Of a DNA stretch of 64,000 nucleotides, positions 25,921 to 37,242 are shown piece by piece. Position numbers and translations under genes: made by a program. Source of the stretch: Xenophilus sp. AP218F (lineage in GTDB: Bacteria > Pseudomonadota > Gammaproteobacteria > Burkholderiales > Chromobacteriaceae); contig NJIE01000030.1 in the NCBI GenBank assembly GCA_002213445.1, positions 23,834 to 87,833 of the forward strand. Direction: 5' to 3'. Below the pieces are notes generated by a model. The model did not search any database, was not told the origin of the DNA, and saw only the letters and a program-made list of their open reading frames with translations. How positions within the stretch are numbered: position 1 is the first letter of the stretch; each line of letters starts with the position of its first letter.

Positions 25921-26883
25921 ATGACCGCTGAACTGACCCGACTGAGCCCCTCCATCCCCAACGACGCGCTCAACCGCCAATTGGCGATAGACCCGACGCG
26001 GCTGCAGGATCTGAAGGCCAAGGCCAAAACCGATCCGCAAGCCGCGGCGCGCGAGACCGCGTCGCAGTTCGAGGCGCTTCTGGTCAGCACCTTGCTCAAG
26101 TCCATGCGCGCCACCCGTTTCGACGGCTCGGAGAGCGACAACGCCATGGATACCTACCAGGGCATGGCCGATCAGCAGATGGTTCAGGCGCTGGGGGCCA
26201 ACGGCGGACTGGGCCTCGGCGACATGATCTATCAGCAGATCGCCAAGCAATCCAATCTGCCGGTGGACCCGACCAAGCTGCACGGCTTGCAGCATGGCCA
26301 GGGCCCGCAGCTGTCGCTGCGTCCCTTGCCTATCAAAGCCTTGCAGGCTTACCAGCAGGCCGCGCAAACCGCGGCGGCCGCGCCGGCCAGCGGCGGCGTC
26401 GCTCCGGTTGCCGGCAGCAACAAGGAATTCATCCAGACCTTGCTGCCCCACGCGCGGGAAGCCGCGCGGCAGCTGGGCGTCGCGCCGGAAATGGTGGTGG
26501 CGCACGCGGCGCTGGAAAGCGGCTGGGGCCGGCGCGCGATTCGCAACGCCGACGGGTCGAACAGCCACAACCTGTTCGGCATCAAGGCCACCGGCGACTG
26601 GCAGGGCAAGACGGCCAGCGTGATGACCACCGAATACGAGGGCGGCGTGGCGCAGAAGCGGGTTGAGAAATTCCGCGCTTACGGCTCTTACGCCGAGGCC
26701 TTCAGCGATTACGCGCAGATGCTGAAGAACTCGCCGCGCTACAAGAGCGTGATGAATCAGGGGCAGAACATGTACGGCTTCGCCCAGGGTCTGCAGAGCG
26801 GCGGTTACGCCACAGACCCGCGCTACGCCCGCAAACTGGTGGATGTGGCCGCTTCGCTGGCGCAGCAGGTGGTCAGGACATGA
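25921..26883 (+). CDS. flgJ: Flagellar rod-cap / peptidoglycan hydrolase FlgJ
   Basis: Bifunctional rod-assembly protein of 320 residues. The N-terminal rod-cap domain (about 1-110, with ASQFEALLVSTLLKSMRATR) joins a C-terminal glucosaminidase/muramidase domain (about 170-320). The latter carries the catalytic Glu in AHAALESGWG and the NLFGIKATGDWQGK block. It cuts peptidoglycan so the rod can pass. The start at 25921 matches homologues; an upstream in-frame codon would add unrelated residues. It is separated from flgI by a terminator and a palindrome. Confidence 0.95.
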   Translation: MTAELTRLSPSIPNDALNRQLAIDPTRLQDLKAKAKTDPQAAARETASQFEALLVSTLLKSMRATRFDGSESDNAMDTYQGMADQQMVQALGANGGLGLGDMIYQQIAKQSNLPVDPTKLHGLQHGQGPQLSLRPLPIKALQAYQQAAQTAAAAPASGGVAPVAGSNKEFIQTLLPHAREAARQLGVAPEMVVAHAALESGWGRRAIRNADGSNSHNLFGIKATGDWQGKTASVMTTEYEGGVAQKRVEKFRAYGSYAEAFSDYAQMLKNSPRYKSVMNQGQNMYGFAQGLQSGGYATDPRYARKLVDVAASLAQQVVRT

Positions 26884-26932
26884 TTCAAGCTTGGTCTGGA
26901 TCGTCCGATAGACAAGACAGGAGAGCTTTGCC

Positions 26933-28717
26933 ATGAGCGATATTTTTTCTATCGGCTTGAGCGGTCTGAATGCGGCCCAGAACGGCCTGTCGGTGACGAG
27001 CAACAACATCGCCAACGTGTCGACGCCGGGCTACAACGTCCAGTACCTGACCCAGGCCAACTCCCGCACCCAGTACGTCGGCTTCGGCTTTCTGGGGCAG
27101 GGCGTGGACACGACCAACGTCATCCGCACGTATAACCAGTACCTGGTGGCCCAGCAGCAACACGCGACGACCAACGACAGCTTCTTTTCCACCCAGCTGC
27201 AGCAGCTCTCGCAAATCAACAACATGCTGAATGATTCCAGCATCAGCGTGAACGCGTCGATGAACAGCTTTTTCAGCGCGCTGCAGACGCTGTCGCAAGA
27301 CCCTGGCTCCATGCCCAGCCGCCAGGCGGTGCTGAGCATGGGCCAGGCTCTGGCCACCAATATGACCGGCATCAGCAGCCAGTTGCAGCAATTGCAGATC
27401 GGGGCCAACGGCCAGATCAGCGCATCGGTGACCAGCATCAACAACCTGGCGCAGCAGATCGCCAGCTACAACGGCCAGATCGCCGCGCTCACCGGCGGCA
27501 ACACCACGATAGGCCAGCCCAATGATCTGCTCGACAAGCGCGATCAGGCGGTGCTGCAGCTCAACAAGCTGATCAGCACCAGCGTCTCGGTGGCGGCGGA
27601 CGGCAGTTATTCGATCTCGGTCGGCAGCGGCCAGACCCTGGTCAGCGGCGCGCAAACCAACACCCTGACCACGCAGCAGGACCCGGCCAATCCGCTCAAC
27701 GTCCAGATCGGTTTTACCGAACCGAACGGCAGCACCACCATCCTGCCCAACAACCTGATCAGCGGCGGCCAACTGGGAGCATTGCTGAATTACCGCGACG
27801 GTCCGCTGCTGCAAACCCAGCAACAGCTGGGGACGCTGGCCATCAATTTTTCGGCGGCGATGAATTATCAGAACCAGCTGGGCAAGGACCGCAACGGCAA
27901 TCCCGGCCAGCCGATGTTCGCCGACTTGTCGGCCTACGCGGCCAATCCGCAATACGCGGCCGCCAATTTCCAGTTGCTGATGGGCGACCCCAAGCTGCTG
28001 GCGACGGCCTCCAATCTGACTTACACCGGCACCACGCTGCCGCCGGGCACGACTTCGCCCACCACCATGAGCGGGGTGTGGTCCAGCATGCCCGGCACCT
28101 ACGCCGGCCAGATCAACGCTTCGCCGCCGACTTTCCCGGCCGCCACCTCGCATCCGGCTTACGCCATGACCGGCATGACGATCACTGCCGCGGCCTCAGG
28201 CACGTCGGTGACCATGACCGCCACGATCACCGGCGGTTCGGCCCCCGGTACGTACAATGTGGTGCCCGACCCGATCAACGCCAACGGCTACAAACTGGTG
28301 GACAACTCCACGCCGCCCAAGGATTTGGGCATCGGCTTCCAGTTGTCCGGCTCGCCGGTGGCGGGGCAGGTGTTCAACGTCGGACAGGCGCCCAACACGC
28401 CGTCGCTGGGCGACAACTCCAACCTCCGCCAGATCATCGCGCAGCGCAACGCCAATCTGGTCAGCAACCAGTCTTACGAAACGTATTACTCCAGCACGGT
28501 AACGTCCATCGGCAACCAGACCGGCAGCGCCACCCTGCAAAGCCAGTCGATGAAAGCCACGCTGCAGCAGGCGACGACCAACGTCTCCAACTTCAGCGGC
28601 GTCAATCTGGACCAGGAGGCCTCCAACCTGATCAAATACCAGCAGGCGTATCAGGCTTCCGGCAAGATCATCCAGACGGCGCAGACGATCTTTTCCACCG
28701 TGCTGAACATGATGTAG
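26933..28717 (+). CDS. flgK: Flagellar hook-associated protein 1 FlgK
   Basis: Hook-filament junction protein (HAP1). It has 594 residues. The N-terminal SVTSNNIANVSTPGYNVQYL (about 21-40) and the C-terminal VNLDQEASNLIKYQQAYQAS, near residue 560, are the D0/D1 helices. A large Ala/Thr/Pro-rich central domain (about 330-480) is variable in the family. AGGAGAG precedes the ATG. Confidence 0.96.
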   Translation: MSDIFSIGLSGLNAAQNGLSVTSNNIANVSTPGYNVQYLTQANSRTQYVGFGFLGQGVDTTNVIRTYNQYLVAQQQHATTNDSFFSTQLQQLSQINNMLNDSSISVNASMNSFFSALQTLSQDPGSMPSRQAVLSMGQALATNMTGISSQLQQLQIGANGQISASVTSINNLAQQIASYNGQIAALTGGNTTIGQPNDLLDKRDQAVLQLNKLISTSVSVAADGSYSISVGSGQTLVSGAQTNTLTTQQDPANPLNVQIGFTEPNGSTTILPNNLISGGQLGALLNYRDGPLLQTQQQLGTLAINFSAAMNYQNQLGKDRNGNPGQPMFADLSAYAANPQYAAANFQLLMGDPKLLATASNLTYTGTTLPPGTTSPTTMSGVWSSMPGTYAGQINASPPTFPAATSHPAYAMTGMTITAAASGTSVTMTATITGGSAPGTYNVVPDPINANGYKLVDNSTPPKDLGIGFQLSGSPVAGQVFNVGQAPNTPSLGDNSNLRQIIAQRNANLVSNQSYETYYSSTVTSIGNQTGSATLQSQSMKATLQQATTNVSNFSGVNLDQEASNLIKYQQAYQASGKIIQTAQTIFSTVLNMM

Positions 28718-28732
28718 TGAAGGAGCAAGGCG

Positions 28733-29659
28733 ATGAGAATCAGCACTTCTACCATTTTCCAGAATGGGATCAACAATATTCAGGGGCTGACGTCGTCCTT
28801 GCAGACCCTGAACATGCAGATCGACACCCAGAAGCGGGTGGTGACGCCGGCGGACGATCCGGTGGCGTCGGCGCGGATCGAGTCGCTGACCGTGTCCAGC
28901 AACCAGAACCAGCAATTTCTGGACAACTCCAAGGCGGTGACCACCTGGCTGTCGCTGTCCGAGACCGCGGTGAAGAGCGCGACCGATCTGATGGGCGCGA
29001 TGAAGAGCCTGGCGATCCAGGCCGGCAACGGCAGTTACGACACGCCGCAGCTGCAAGCATTGCAAAAGCAGCTGGGCGAGGCCATCACCGAGCTGGCCGG
29101 CTACGCCAACGCCACCGACGGCAACGGCAACTATCTCTTCAGCGGCAACAAGGTGGATACCGCGCCGTTCACCGTCAACCTCAGCAGCAACCCGCCGACC
29201 ACAACCTACAATGGCGACACCAGTCAGCGCAGCGTGCAGGTGAGCAGCTCGGCCAATATGGTGATTTCCGATCCGGGCAGCGCAGTGTTCGGCCAGCCGG
29301 GCGGCAGCCCGACGGCGGCTTTCGACGCCTTGACCGGTCTCTACAGCCTGCTCGGGCAAAACCCCAAGCCGGCCAACTTCGCCGCCCAGCTGAATACGTC
29401 GATCAACGCCATCACGGCGGCGTCCACGCAAATGTCCACCGCCACCGCCTCCATCGGTTCGCGCGGGGCGGCCAACGACAACATGCAAAGCATGGCCAGC
29501 AGCCTCAAGCTGCAGTATTCGACCAGCGTCGGCAATCTGCAGGACCTGGACATGGCGCAGGCCATTTCCGATTTCACGCTGACCCAGACGTCGCTCAAAT
29601 ACAGCCAGTTGACCTATTCGCAGGTAACCAAACTGTCGCTGTTCAACTACCTGGGCTGA
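28733..29659 (+). CDS. flgL: Flagellar hook-associated protein 3 FlgL
   Basis: Second hook-filament junction protein (HAP3), in the flagellin-like fold. It has 308 residues, begins MRISTSTIFQNGINNIQ and has the flagellin-type block VVTPADDPVASARIESL (about 36-52). The C-terminus has the SYSQVTKLSLFNYLG-type end. It is the last flg gene here; a terminator follows. Confidence 0.96.
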   Translation: MRISTSTIFQNGINNIQGLTSSLQTLNMQIDTQKRVVTPADDPVASARIESLTVSSNQNQQFLDNSKAVTTWLSLSETAVKSATDLMGAMKSLAIQAGNGSYDTPQLQALQKQLGEAITELAGYANATDGNGNYLFSGNKVDTAPFTVNLSSNPPTTTYNGDTSQRSVQVSSSANMVISDPGSAVFGQPGGSPTAAFDALTGLYSLLGQNPKPANFAAQLNTSINAITAASTQMSTATASIGSRGAANDNMQSMASSLKLQYSTSVGNLQDLDMAQAISDFTLTQTSLKYSQLTYSQVTKLSLFNYLG

Positions 29660-29677
29660 CGCGTCGCGCAGCAAGCG

Positions 29678-29703
29678 AAAAGGCCGCAATCGCGGCCTTT
29701 TTT
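29678..29703. terminator. Terminator after flgL (bidirectional)
   Basis: GGCCGC / GCGGCC stem with an AATC loop, an A-run on the left and six T on the right. It lies between flgL and the converging astE gene. Confidence 0.85.
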
Positions 29704-29724
29704 CGTTCGGGTTTGGCGTGGCGT

Positions 29725-30729
29725 TCAGTCGTCAAGCTTGGCGGGTTCCACCACGATGCCGGCGCGCAGGCCCGGTTTGACCTTGGGGTTGGGGAACAGG
29801 ATGCGCTCCGCGCCGCCGTGGGCGACATAACGCTCCTCGCCGTCTTCGGCGATCAGGCAGCCGTCGGGCAGCAGCGTGAAGTTTTCCACCTGCTCGTCGA
29901 GGTTCAGCCGGAAAGCCTCGCTGCGCTTGATGATGTCGTACTTGGCGCGAAACAGCGGCAGGGGGCGGGCGGAGGCGGCGTCGGGCGCGTCCTCGCCGGC
30001 CAGCAGGCGGCGCAGCGCCAGATCGATGCCGTCAAAGCGCGCCAGGTCGTTCTGGCCGAACGGCCGCGCCTTGCCAAGCTCCAGGGTGAAGGCGTCGGCC
30101 TGGCAGTGGCGGCTGGTGAAATAGCTGAAGGTGTTGGCCGGTTTGCTGTGCAGCAGGACCGCTTCGATCTGGCAGCTTTGCAGCCAGCCAAGCTGCTGCC
30201 GGTTGTGCGGCCGGTCATGCAGGAAGGGGTAGATGGCGAATTTTTCGAATGCCGAGCCGCGGATGGCGGTGTGCAGATCGTAGTGCAGGCGCCGGCCGCG
30301 GGCGGATTCGAAGAAGCGGGCGGCTTCCCGCTCCAGCAGCGCCGCGCGGGCGGCTTCGCGCGCATCGGGATGCCGGGCGTGTTCGCCGTTGAACAGCCGG
30401 TTCATGTCGTAATCGAGGTAGCGCTCGCCCAATCGCATCGCATCCAGATTGCCGAACAGCGCCAGCAAGCGGCAGCGCAGCGGCAAGCGGCCGCTGGCCA
30501 GATCGTTCAGGATGGTGTCTACGACTTCGATCGGCGCGGTTTCGTTGCCGTGCACGCCGCAGGAGAGCAGCACGCTATCCTGGTCGGCCGCAAGGCCGGC
30601 GGGGGCGATTTCCAGGCAGCCGGGGGCTCGCCACTGGGCGGTCAGGCCGGAATCCAGAGGGAAGGGCGAAGCAGGCGCGGCGTCGGCGCTCAGCGCCTGG
30701 CGCAGAAAATGGGCGGGGGAAGTGTGCAT
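29725..30729 (-). CDS. astE: Succinylglutamate desuccinylase
   Basis: Zinc-dependent deacylase of the AstE/aspartoacylase family. It performs the last step of arginine succinyltransferase catabolism (N-succinylglutamate to succinate and glutamate). It has 334 residues. Zinc ligands lie in SCGVHGNETAP (His and Glu) and LHYDLHTAIRGS (His); DMNRLFNGEH and TLELGKARPFGQND are family blocks. The start at 30729 fits both the family N-terminus and a promoter whose predicted start lies near 30751, although no clear ribosome binding site is seen. The other ast genes are not in this window. It is divergent from speA, another arginine-degrading enzyme. Confidence 0.9.
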   Translation of the reverse strand: MHTSPAHFLRQALSADAAPASPFPLDSGLTAQWRAPGCLEIAPAGLAADQDSVLLSCGVHGNETAPIEVVDTILNDLASGRLPLRCRLLALFGNLDAMRLGERYLDYDMNRLFNGEHARHPDAREAARAALLEREAARFFESARGRRLHYDLHTAIRGSAFEKFAIYPFLHDRPHNRQQLGWLQSCQIEAVLLHSKPANTFSYFTSRHCQADAFTLELGKARPFGQNDLARFDGIDLALRRLLAGEDAPDAASARPLPLFRAKYDIIKRSEAFRLNLDEQVENFTLLPDGCLIAEDGEERYVAHGGAERILFPNPKVKPGLRAGIVVEPAKLDD

Positions 30730-30757
30730 GGCGTCGCCGAGCGTGAATGATGCCTGC

Positions 30758-30786
30758 ATTGTATGCGCAAGCCCTCGCCTTGAGAA
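30758..30786 (-). promoter_or_regulatory. Sigma-70-like promoter of astE
   Basis: Minus strand: -35 TTCTCA, 17-bp spacer, -10 TACAAT, giving a start about 20 bases before the astE ATG at 30729. Confidence 0.5.
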
Positions 30787-30970
30787 CCGGCCGACATCGC
30801 GCCGCGCCGCGCGCAGGTGTTGCGAAAATGAGAGAAATGGCGATTCCGTTGAAAATTTTTTCGCGGCGGAAATCTGCGATTTGTCATGCTCCGGGCGGGG
30901 CGGACGCCGCAATTGTTTGTTTTTTTTGCCTCCATGCCGCCGGCGGCGATAATCGTGGAGCGGCAAGGGT

Positions 30971-30988
30971 TGTGCATTAAATTGCACA
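30971..30988. promoter_or_regulatory. ArgR-box-like palindrome upstream of speA
   Basis: TGTGCATTAAATTGCACA has perfect 6-bp arms and agrees with most fixed positions of the ArgR consensus (TNTGAATWWWWATTCANW). It ends 25 bases before the speA -35 box, in the astE-speA divergent region, where arginine-responsive control would make sense. The remainder of this 453-bp gap shows only AT-rich tracts. Confidence 0.45.
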
Positions 30989-31013
30989 GCGCAGAATGCG
31001 CGCGTTTTTTTAC

Positions 31014-31041
31014 TTGTCAATCAGCGTGATGTTGTTACAAT
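31014..31041 (+). promoter_or_regulatory. Sigma-70 promoter of speA
   Basis: -35 TTGTCA, 16-bp spacer, -10 TACAAT. Transcription would start near 31048, leaving a leader of about 135 bases before the speA ATG. Confidence 0.65.
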
Positions 31042-31182
31042 CCGCGCTCGTTTGCGCTTTGCAACATCGACAATTTATCTGTTTCGCTCCGACATCCCAG
31101 GCCCACATAAAAGCTGTACAGCCCGAAAGCCGCGCACTAAGGAGCGGGGTTTATCCATCATAAGTTCTGAGAGGAAAACTCA

Positions 31183-33063
<1,881 letters not shown>

Positions 33064-33085
33064 GCGGCGGCAGTGCCATGCTTGC

Positions 33086-33111
33086 AAACCGGGCCTCGCG
33101 CCCGGTTTTTT
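33086..33111 (+). terminator. Terminator after speA
   Basis: ACCGGGC / GCCCGGT stem with a 5-base loop followed by six T. Confidence 0.85.
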
Positions 33112-33140
33112 ATTGCCCGCGCCAAGCGCGGGCGGCGGCC

Positions 33141-33653
33141 TCAGCCGACGGCTGGGGCAAAGTAGCGGCTGGGTCCGTCTATGCCGTCCAGCTCGATCAG
33201 GCCCTGGTCGGCGAGGCCCAGCTTGACGAGCACGCGGCAGGAGGCCGCGTTGTCCGGCGCGGTGATGCCCACCACGTAGTCTATGCCCAGGCGCGCTTTC
33301 GCGTCGCGCAGCGCGGCGGCGGCGGATTCGGTGGCGTAGCCCTGGCCCCAGTGGCGCTGCAAGAAGGCGTAGCCGATGTCCGGGTGGGGCAGGGCGTCGC
33401 GTTTGACCAGACCGCAGATGCCGACCGGCTCGCCGCTGTCGCGCAGCGCCGTCAGCAGCAGGCCGTGGCCGTGGGCGGCGTAGCTCGCTTGCGGGCCGGC
33501 TTCGATATAGCGGCGGGCGTCGTTCAGGTCGCGCACGTCTTTGTCGCCGATGTTCTGGATGAAGCCCGGTTCGTTCAATAGCTCGAGGATGAAGGCGGCG
33601 TCTTCCAGCTGCAGCGGGCGCAATTCCAGACGCGGGGTGAAAATGGGTGTCAT
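33141..33653 (-). CDS. GNAT N-acetyltransferase, RimJ/RimL-like
   Basis: Acetyl-CoA-dependent acetyltransferase of 170 residues. It begins with the RimJ/L-type [14 protein letters not shown] and carries the acetyl-CoA pyrophosphate-binding loop [10 protein letters not shown] (about 100-110). A C-terminal block of the type [12 protein letters not shown] is typical of the fold. The substrate is unknown; relatives acetylate ribosomal-protein N-termini or small amines. It is a single gene between speA and sdaA. Confidence 0.85.
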   Translation of the reverse strand: MTPIFTPRLELRPLQLEDAAFILELLNEPGFIQNIGDKDVRDLNDARRYIEAGPQASYAAHGHGLLLTALRDSGEPVGICGLVKRDALPHPDIGYAFLQRHWGQGYATESAAAALRDAKARLGIDYVVGITAPDNAASCRVLVKLGLADQGLIELDGIDGPSRYFAPAVG

Positions 33654-33784
33654 TGCGGATAAGGTGCGTGATGAATGCGGGACGTTCAGTGTGCCAGAGG
33701 GCGGCGCGGGCGGCCAGATGGAAAAACGGCGGCCGCGAGGCCGCCGTTTGGCGCCGGCAGGGGCGCGTCAGCGCCCGGCCGCGA

Positions 33785-35185
33785 TCAGCACTCGACGATA
33801 TTGACCGGCACTTCGATCACATTGATCGCCAGGCCGCCGCGCGCGGTTTCCTTGTACTTGCTGTTCATGTCCATGCCGGTGTCGCGCATGGTCTTGATGA
33901 CGCGATCGAGCGACACGAAATGCTGGCCGTCGCCGCGCAGCGCCATGCGCACGGCGTTGATGGCTTTCACCGACGCCATCGCGTTGCGTTCGATGCACGG
34001 CACTTGCACTAGGCCGCCCACCGGGTCGCAGGTCAGGCCCAGGTTGTGCTCCATGCCGATTTCCGCGGCGTTTTCCACCTGCTCCGGCGTGCCGCCCATG
34101 ACTTCGCACAAGGCGCCTGCGGCCATGGAGCAGGCCGAGCCGACCTCGCCCTGGCAGCCGACTTCGGCGCCGGAGATCGAGGCGTTGAGCTTGAACAGGA
34201 TGCCGATGGCGCCGGCGGTGAGCAGGAAGCGAACGATGCCGTCTTCGTTGGCGCCCGGCACGAAGCGCGCGTAGTAATGCATCACCGCCGGGATGATGCC
34301 GGCCGCGCCGTTGGTCGGCGCGGTGACCACGCGGCCGCCGGCCGCGTTCTCCTCGTTCACCGCCAGCGCGTAGAGGTTGACCCAGTCCATCACCGTCAGC
34401 GGGTCGCGCATCGCGGCTTCCGGCTCCGCCAGCAGTTTTTTGTGCATGTCGGCGGCGCGGCGCTTGACCTTCATGCCGCCCGGCAGGATGCCCTCGCGCT
34501 CGCAGCCGCGTTTGACACAGGCCTGCATCACGCTCCAGATATTGAGCAGGCCGGCGCGCACTTCTTCCTCGCTGCGCCAGGACAGTTCGTTTTCCAGCAT
34601 GATCTGGCTGATGCTCTTGCCGTGGCGCTGGCACAGCGCCAGCAGCTCCGCCGCGCTCTTGAACGGGTGTTTCAGTTCGGTCACGCCCGGCGGCGCGAAG
34701 CCGGCGTCGATGGCGGCTTCATCCACCACGAAGCCGCCGCCCACCGAGTAATAGGCGCGCTTGGACAGGCTTTGGCCGGCGGCGTCGAAGGCTTCGAAGA
34801 TCATGCCGTTGGGGTGGTAGGGCAGAGTCTTTTTCTTGTGCAGGATCAGGTGTTCGCCTTCCACGAACGGCACCGCGCGGCTGCCCAGCAGGCGGATCTG
34901 GCGCGAGGCGCGGATGGCTTCCAGCATGCCGTCCACCGCGTCGGTATCGACAAGGTCTGGCTGCTCGCCCTGCAGGCCCAGAAGCACGGCCACATCGGTG
35001 CCGTGACCCTTGCCGGTGGCGCCCAGCGAGCCGAACATTTCGGCATGGACGCGGGCGGTATCCGCCAGCTGGCCGTTCTTTTCCAGGCGGCTGACGAACT
35101 GGCGGGCGGCGCGCATCGGCCCCACGGTGTGGGAGCTGGACGGGCCGATGCCAATCTTGAACAAATCGAAAACACTGATGGCCAT
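33785..35185 (-). CDS. sdaA: L-serine ammonia-lyase, iron-sulfur dependent
   Basis: Deaminates L-serine to pyruvate and ammonia using a [4Fe-4S] cluster. It has 466 residues in the single-chain form: beta domain (with [12 protein letters not shown] at about 12) then alpha domain. Cluster cysteines lie in [12 protein letters not shown] and GLTCDPVGG. The chain ends exactly in a cysteine (VNIVEC); in the Legionella enzyme such a terminal Cys inserts into the active site as the fourth iron ligand. The start at 35185 ([14 protein letters not shown]) matches homologues; the ribosome binding site is weak. Serine synthesis (serC) is encoded at the other end of the window, without linkage. Confidence 0.94.
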   Translation of the reverse strand: MAISVFDLFKIGIGPSSSHTVGPMRAARQFVSRLEKNGQLADTARVHAEMFGSLGATGKGHGTDVAVLLGLQGEQPDLVDTDAVDGMLEAIRASRQIRLLGSRAVPFVEGEHLILHKKKTLPYHPNGMIFEAFDAAGQSLSKRAYYSVGGGFVVDEAAIDAGFAPPGVTELKHPFKSAAELLALCQRHGKSISQIMLENELSWRSEEEVRAGLLNIWSVMQACVKRGCEREGILPGGMKVKRRAADMHKKLLAEPEAAMRDPLTVMDWVNLYALAVNEENAAGGRVVTAPTNGAAGIIPAVMHYYARFVPGANEDGIVRFLLTAGAIGILFKLNASISGAEVGCQGEVGSACSMAAGALCEVMGGTPEQVENAAEIGMEHNLGLTCDPVGGLVQVPCIERNAMASVKAINAVRMALRGDGQHFVSLDRVIKTMRDTGMDMNSKYKETARGGLAINVIEVPVNIVEC

Positions 35186-35292
35186 GATAATGCTTCTCTT
35201 AAGGGGAAAACCCCGGATCGGGTCCGGGTTGTTGTCGGGCAACGCCCCGCGCGGACGCGGTTGGTTGTCGCTTAATGTTGGTATAGGCGATT

Positions 35293-35315
35293 CCCTCTTT
35301 CGCCATGGGCGAGGG
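35293..35315 (-). promoter_or_regulatory. Hairpin in the sdaA leader region
   Basis: In the minus-strand leader CCCTC pairs with GAGGG, enclosing a GCC-CAT-GGC hairpin. It lies about 110 bases before the sdaA start, in the 337-bp divergent gap with the chemoreceptor gene. It does not match the glycine riboswitch or T-box signatures I know. Confidence 0.3.
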
Positions 35316-35431
35316 ATGCTTTTGCTTCGTTGTTTGGCCGGCGGCGCCAGCGTGCGCAAGGTTACCGTAGCATGCCGGCGCTGGCCACCCTGCCGGCAAC
35401 AGGGGCTTTTCCGATTTTGAGGCGGCGCATG

Positions 35432-35459
35432 TTGCTTGTTTGACAATTAAGACTATAAA
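35432..35459 (+). promoter_or_regulatory. Promoter of the chemoreceptor gene at 35523
   Basis: -35 TTGCTT, 16-bp spacer, -10 TATAAA, about 65 bases before the start codon. A TTGACA is also present inside the spacer. No sigma-28 consensus was found. Confidence 0.45.
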
Positions 35460-35522
35460 TACCCTAAGTAAATTTCCCTAACCTTTAACTGGTGTCGGGG
35501 CGTATCGCGTCGAGGAGCTTCC

Positions 35523-37139
35523 ATGACCATTACCAAACGGTTGCTGTTGACCATCGTGCTGGCCCTGATCGCCATGTTGCTGGTGGGCGGCCAGGGCTTG
35601 TGGCAGCAAAGGCAGGCGAATGACCGTTTCAATTATCTGAAGGTCAACACCTTCCCCAGCATCCACGCGCTGGACGACGCCAAGGAGGCGTTCGCCGAGT
35701 CGCGGTTGACCGTCGCGCGCAGCGTGGCCCTTACCGACCCGGCGGCGAAGGCCGCGCAGCAGGCGGCGGTGGCCGACCTGGACAAGCGCATCGACGCCGC
35801 GCTGGCGGAATACGAGAAGGACCTGATCTCCAACGACGCGGACCGCAAGCTGCTGAACGTGGATCGGGACCTGCTGGCCAAGTACCGCGCCACGCGCGAG
35901 CAATACCAGCAGGCTCTGCACGCCAACAACGTGGCGCAGGCCGACAAGCTGATGACCGCCGAAATGGCGGACGAAGGCAAGGCGCTCAACCAGGCTTTTC
36001 TCGATCACATCGAATTCAATTACAAGCTGGCCGAAAGCCTGAACAAGGACAATGAAGCCGCCTACCAGGCCGCGCAGTGGCAGTCCTCGCTGGTGGTGGT
36101 GCTGGCTGTGCTGATTTGCGGCGGCCTCAGCACGCATCTTTACCTGAATATCCGCAGCAGCCTGGAACAGATATTGAACACGATGCAAACCGTGCGCACC
36201 TCGCTGGACTTCCGGCTGCGGGTGCCGATCGCGCGCATGGACGAAATCGGCAAGGCCGCGGCCGCTTTCAACGAGCTGATGGGACGTTTGCAGCAAAGCT
36301 TTCAGGAAATCAAGCACAGCGTGACCGCGATGGAGCAGTCCATCGTGCACATGGCGGCCTCATCCAGCGACATTGCCAGCAGTTCGGTGCAGCAAAGCGA
36401 ATCCGCCTCCGCCATGGCGGCGGCGGTGGAAGAGGTCACCGTCAGCATCAATCATGTCGCCGACCGCGCGCATGAGGCCAATACCCAGGCGCGCGAGGCC
36501 GGCGAAAGCGCCGATCGCGGCAGCCACGTGGTGCTGGGCGCGGTGCGCGGCATCACCTCGGTGGCGGAATCCATCAACGACGCCGCCGGCCGCATCGGCA
36601 AGCTGCGCGAGGACAGCGCCACCATCGCCACCGTGCTGGGGGTGATCAAGGATATCGCCGATCAAACCAATCTGCTGGCCTTGAACGCGGCGATCGAAGC
36701 GGCTCGCGCCGGCGAAATGGGCCGCGGCTTCGCGGTGGTGGCGGACGAAGTGCGCAAGCTGGCGGAACGCACCGCCAGCTCCACTACCGAGATTTCCGGC
36801 GTCATCGACAAGATGCAGCAGGGCACCGAAGCCGCTGTCAACAGCATGGAGCAGGTGGTGGTGCGGGTGAATCAGGAGGCGGAAAACGCGCGCGGCGCCA
36901 GCGAGGCCATCCAGCAGATCAAGAGCAATTCCAGCCAGGCGATGACGCTGGTCAGCGAGATTTCGGACAGCATCGTGGAGCAGGGCAGCGCCAGCAACAC
37001 CATCGCGCAGAAGGTGGAGCAGATCGCGCAAATGGCGGAGGCCAACTCCAAAGCTTCGTCGGAATCGGCCAGCTCCGCCATGCAGTTGCGCGAGCAGGCC
37101 GGGCATATCCAGAAAACGGTGGCGCAATATCAGGTATGA
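35523..37139 (+). CDS. Methyl-accepting chemotaxis protein with four-helix-bundle sensor
   Basis: Inner-membrane chemoreceptor of 538 residues. The first helix is at about 6-27, followed by a periplasmic 4HB_MCP-type sensor to about 188, a second helix at about 189-208, a HAMP domain and a long cytoplasmic coiled-coil signalling domain. The highly conserved hairpin tip reads [21 protein letters not shown] with [18 protein letters not shown]. It signals to CheA/CheW. It ends AQYQV, without the NWETF-type pentapeptide used to tether CheR/CheB. The ligand is unknown. Confidence 0.93.
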   Translation: MTITKRLLLTIVLALIAMLLVGGQGLWQQRQANDRFNYLKVNTFPSIHALDDAKEAFAESRLTVARSVALTDPAAKAAQQAAVADLDKRIDAALAEYEKDLISNDADRKLLNVDRDLLAKYRATREQYQQALHANNVAQADKLMTAEMADEGKALNQAFLDHIEFNYKLAESLNKDNEAAYQAAQWQSSLVVVLAVLICGGLSTHLYLNIRSSLEQILNTMQTVRTSLDFRLRVPIARMDEIGKAAAAFNELMGRLQQSFQEIKHSVTAMEQSIVHMAASSSDIASSSVQQSESASAMAAAVEEVTVSINHVADRAHEANTQAREAGESADRGSHVVLGAVRGITSVAESINDAAGRIGKLREDSATIATVLGVIKDIADQTNLLALNAAIEAARAGEMGRGFAVVADEVRKLAERTASSTTEISGVIDKMQQGTEAAVNSMEQVVVRVNQEAENARGASEAIQQIKSNSSQAMTLVSEISDSIVEQGSASNTIAQKVEQIAQMAEANSKASSESASSAMQLREQAGHIQKTVAQYQV

Positions 37140-37158
37140 GCGCGGGGCAAGCGCAAAA

Positions 37159-37190
37159 CAGGGCCGCGCGGCGTTTGCCGCGCGGCCCTG
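37159..37190. terminator. Strong hairpin between the chemoreceptor and dbpA
   Basis: A perfect 14-bp stem CAGGGCCGCGCGGC / GCCGCGCGGCCCTG with a GTTT loop. Only a short T-poor tail follows, so it is a probable terminator for the converging genes but may act mainly as a 3' stabiliser. Confidence 0.6.
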
Positions 37191-37242
37191 TCCTTTATGG
37201 GCGGCCCGCCTGCGAAGCAAGGCCGCCCGGTCTTTTGCCGGC

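Noticed and set aside
23055..26147. 1030-codon open frame on the minus strand across flgF-flgJ
   Set aside because: Antisense shadow of well-matched flg genes in GC-rich DNA; composition is low-complexity and no family is recognised.
28078..30750. 890-codon plus-strand frame spanning flgK, flgL and astE
   Set aside because: Overlaps three real genes in other frames, and passes straight through the flgL terminator.
35186..35340. Glycine riboswitch or T-box in the sdaA leader
   Set aside because: Structured, but the conserved core bases of either class were not found.
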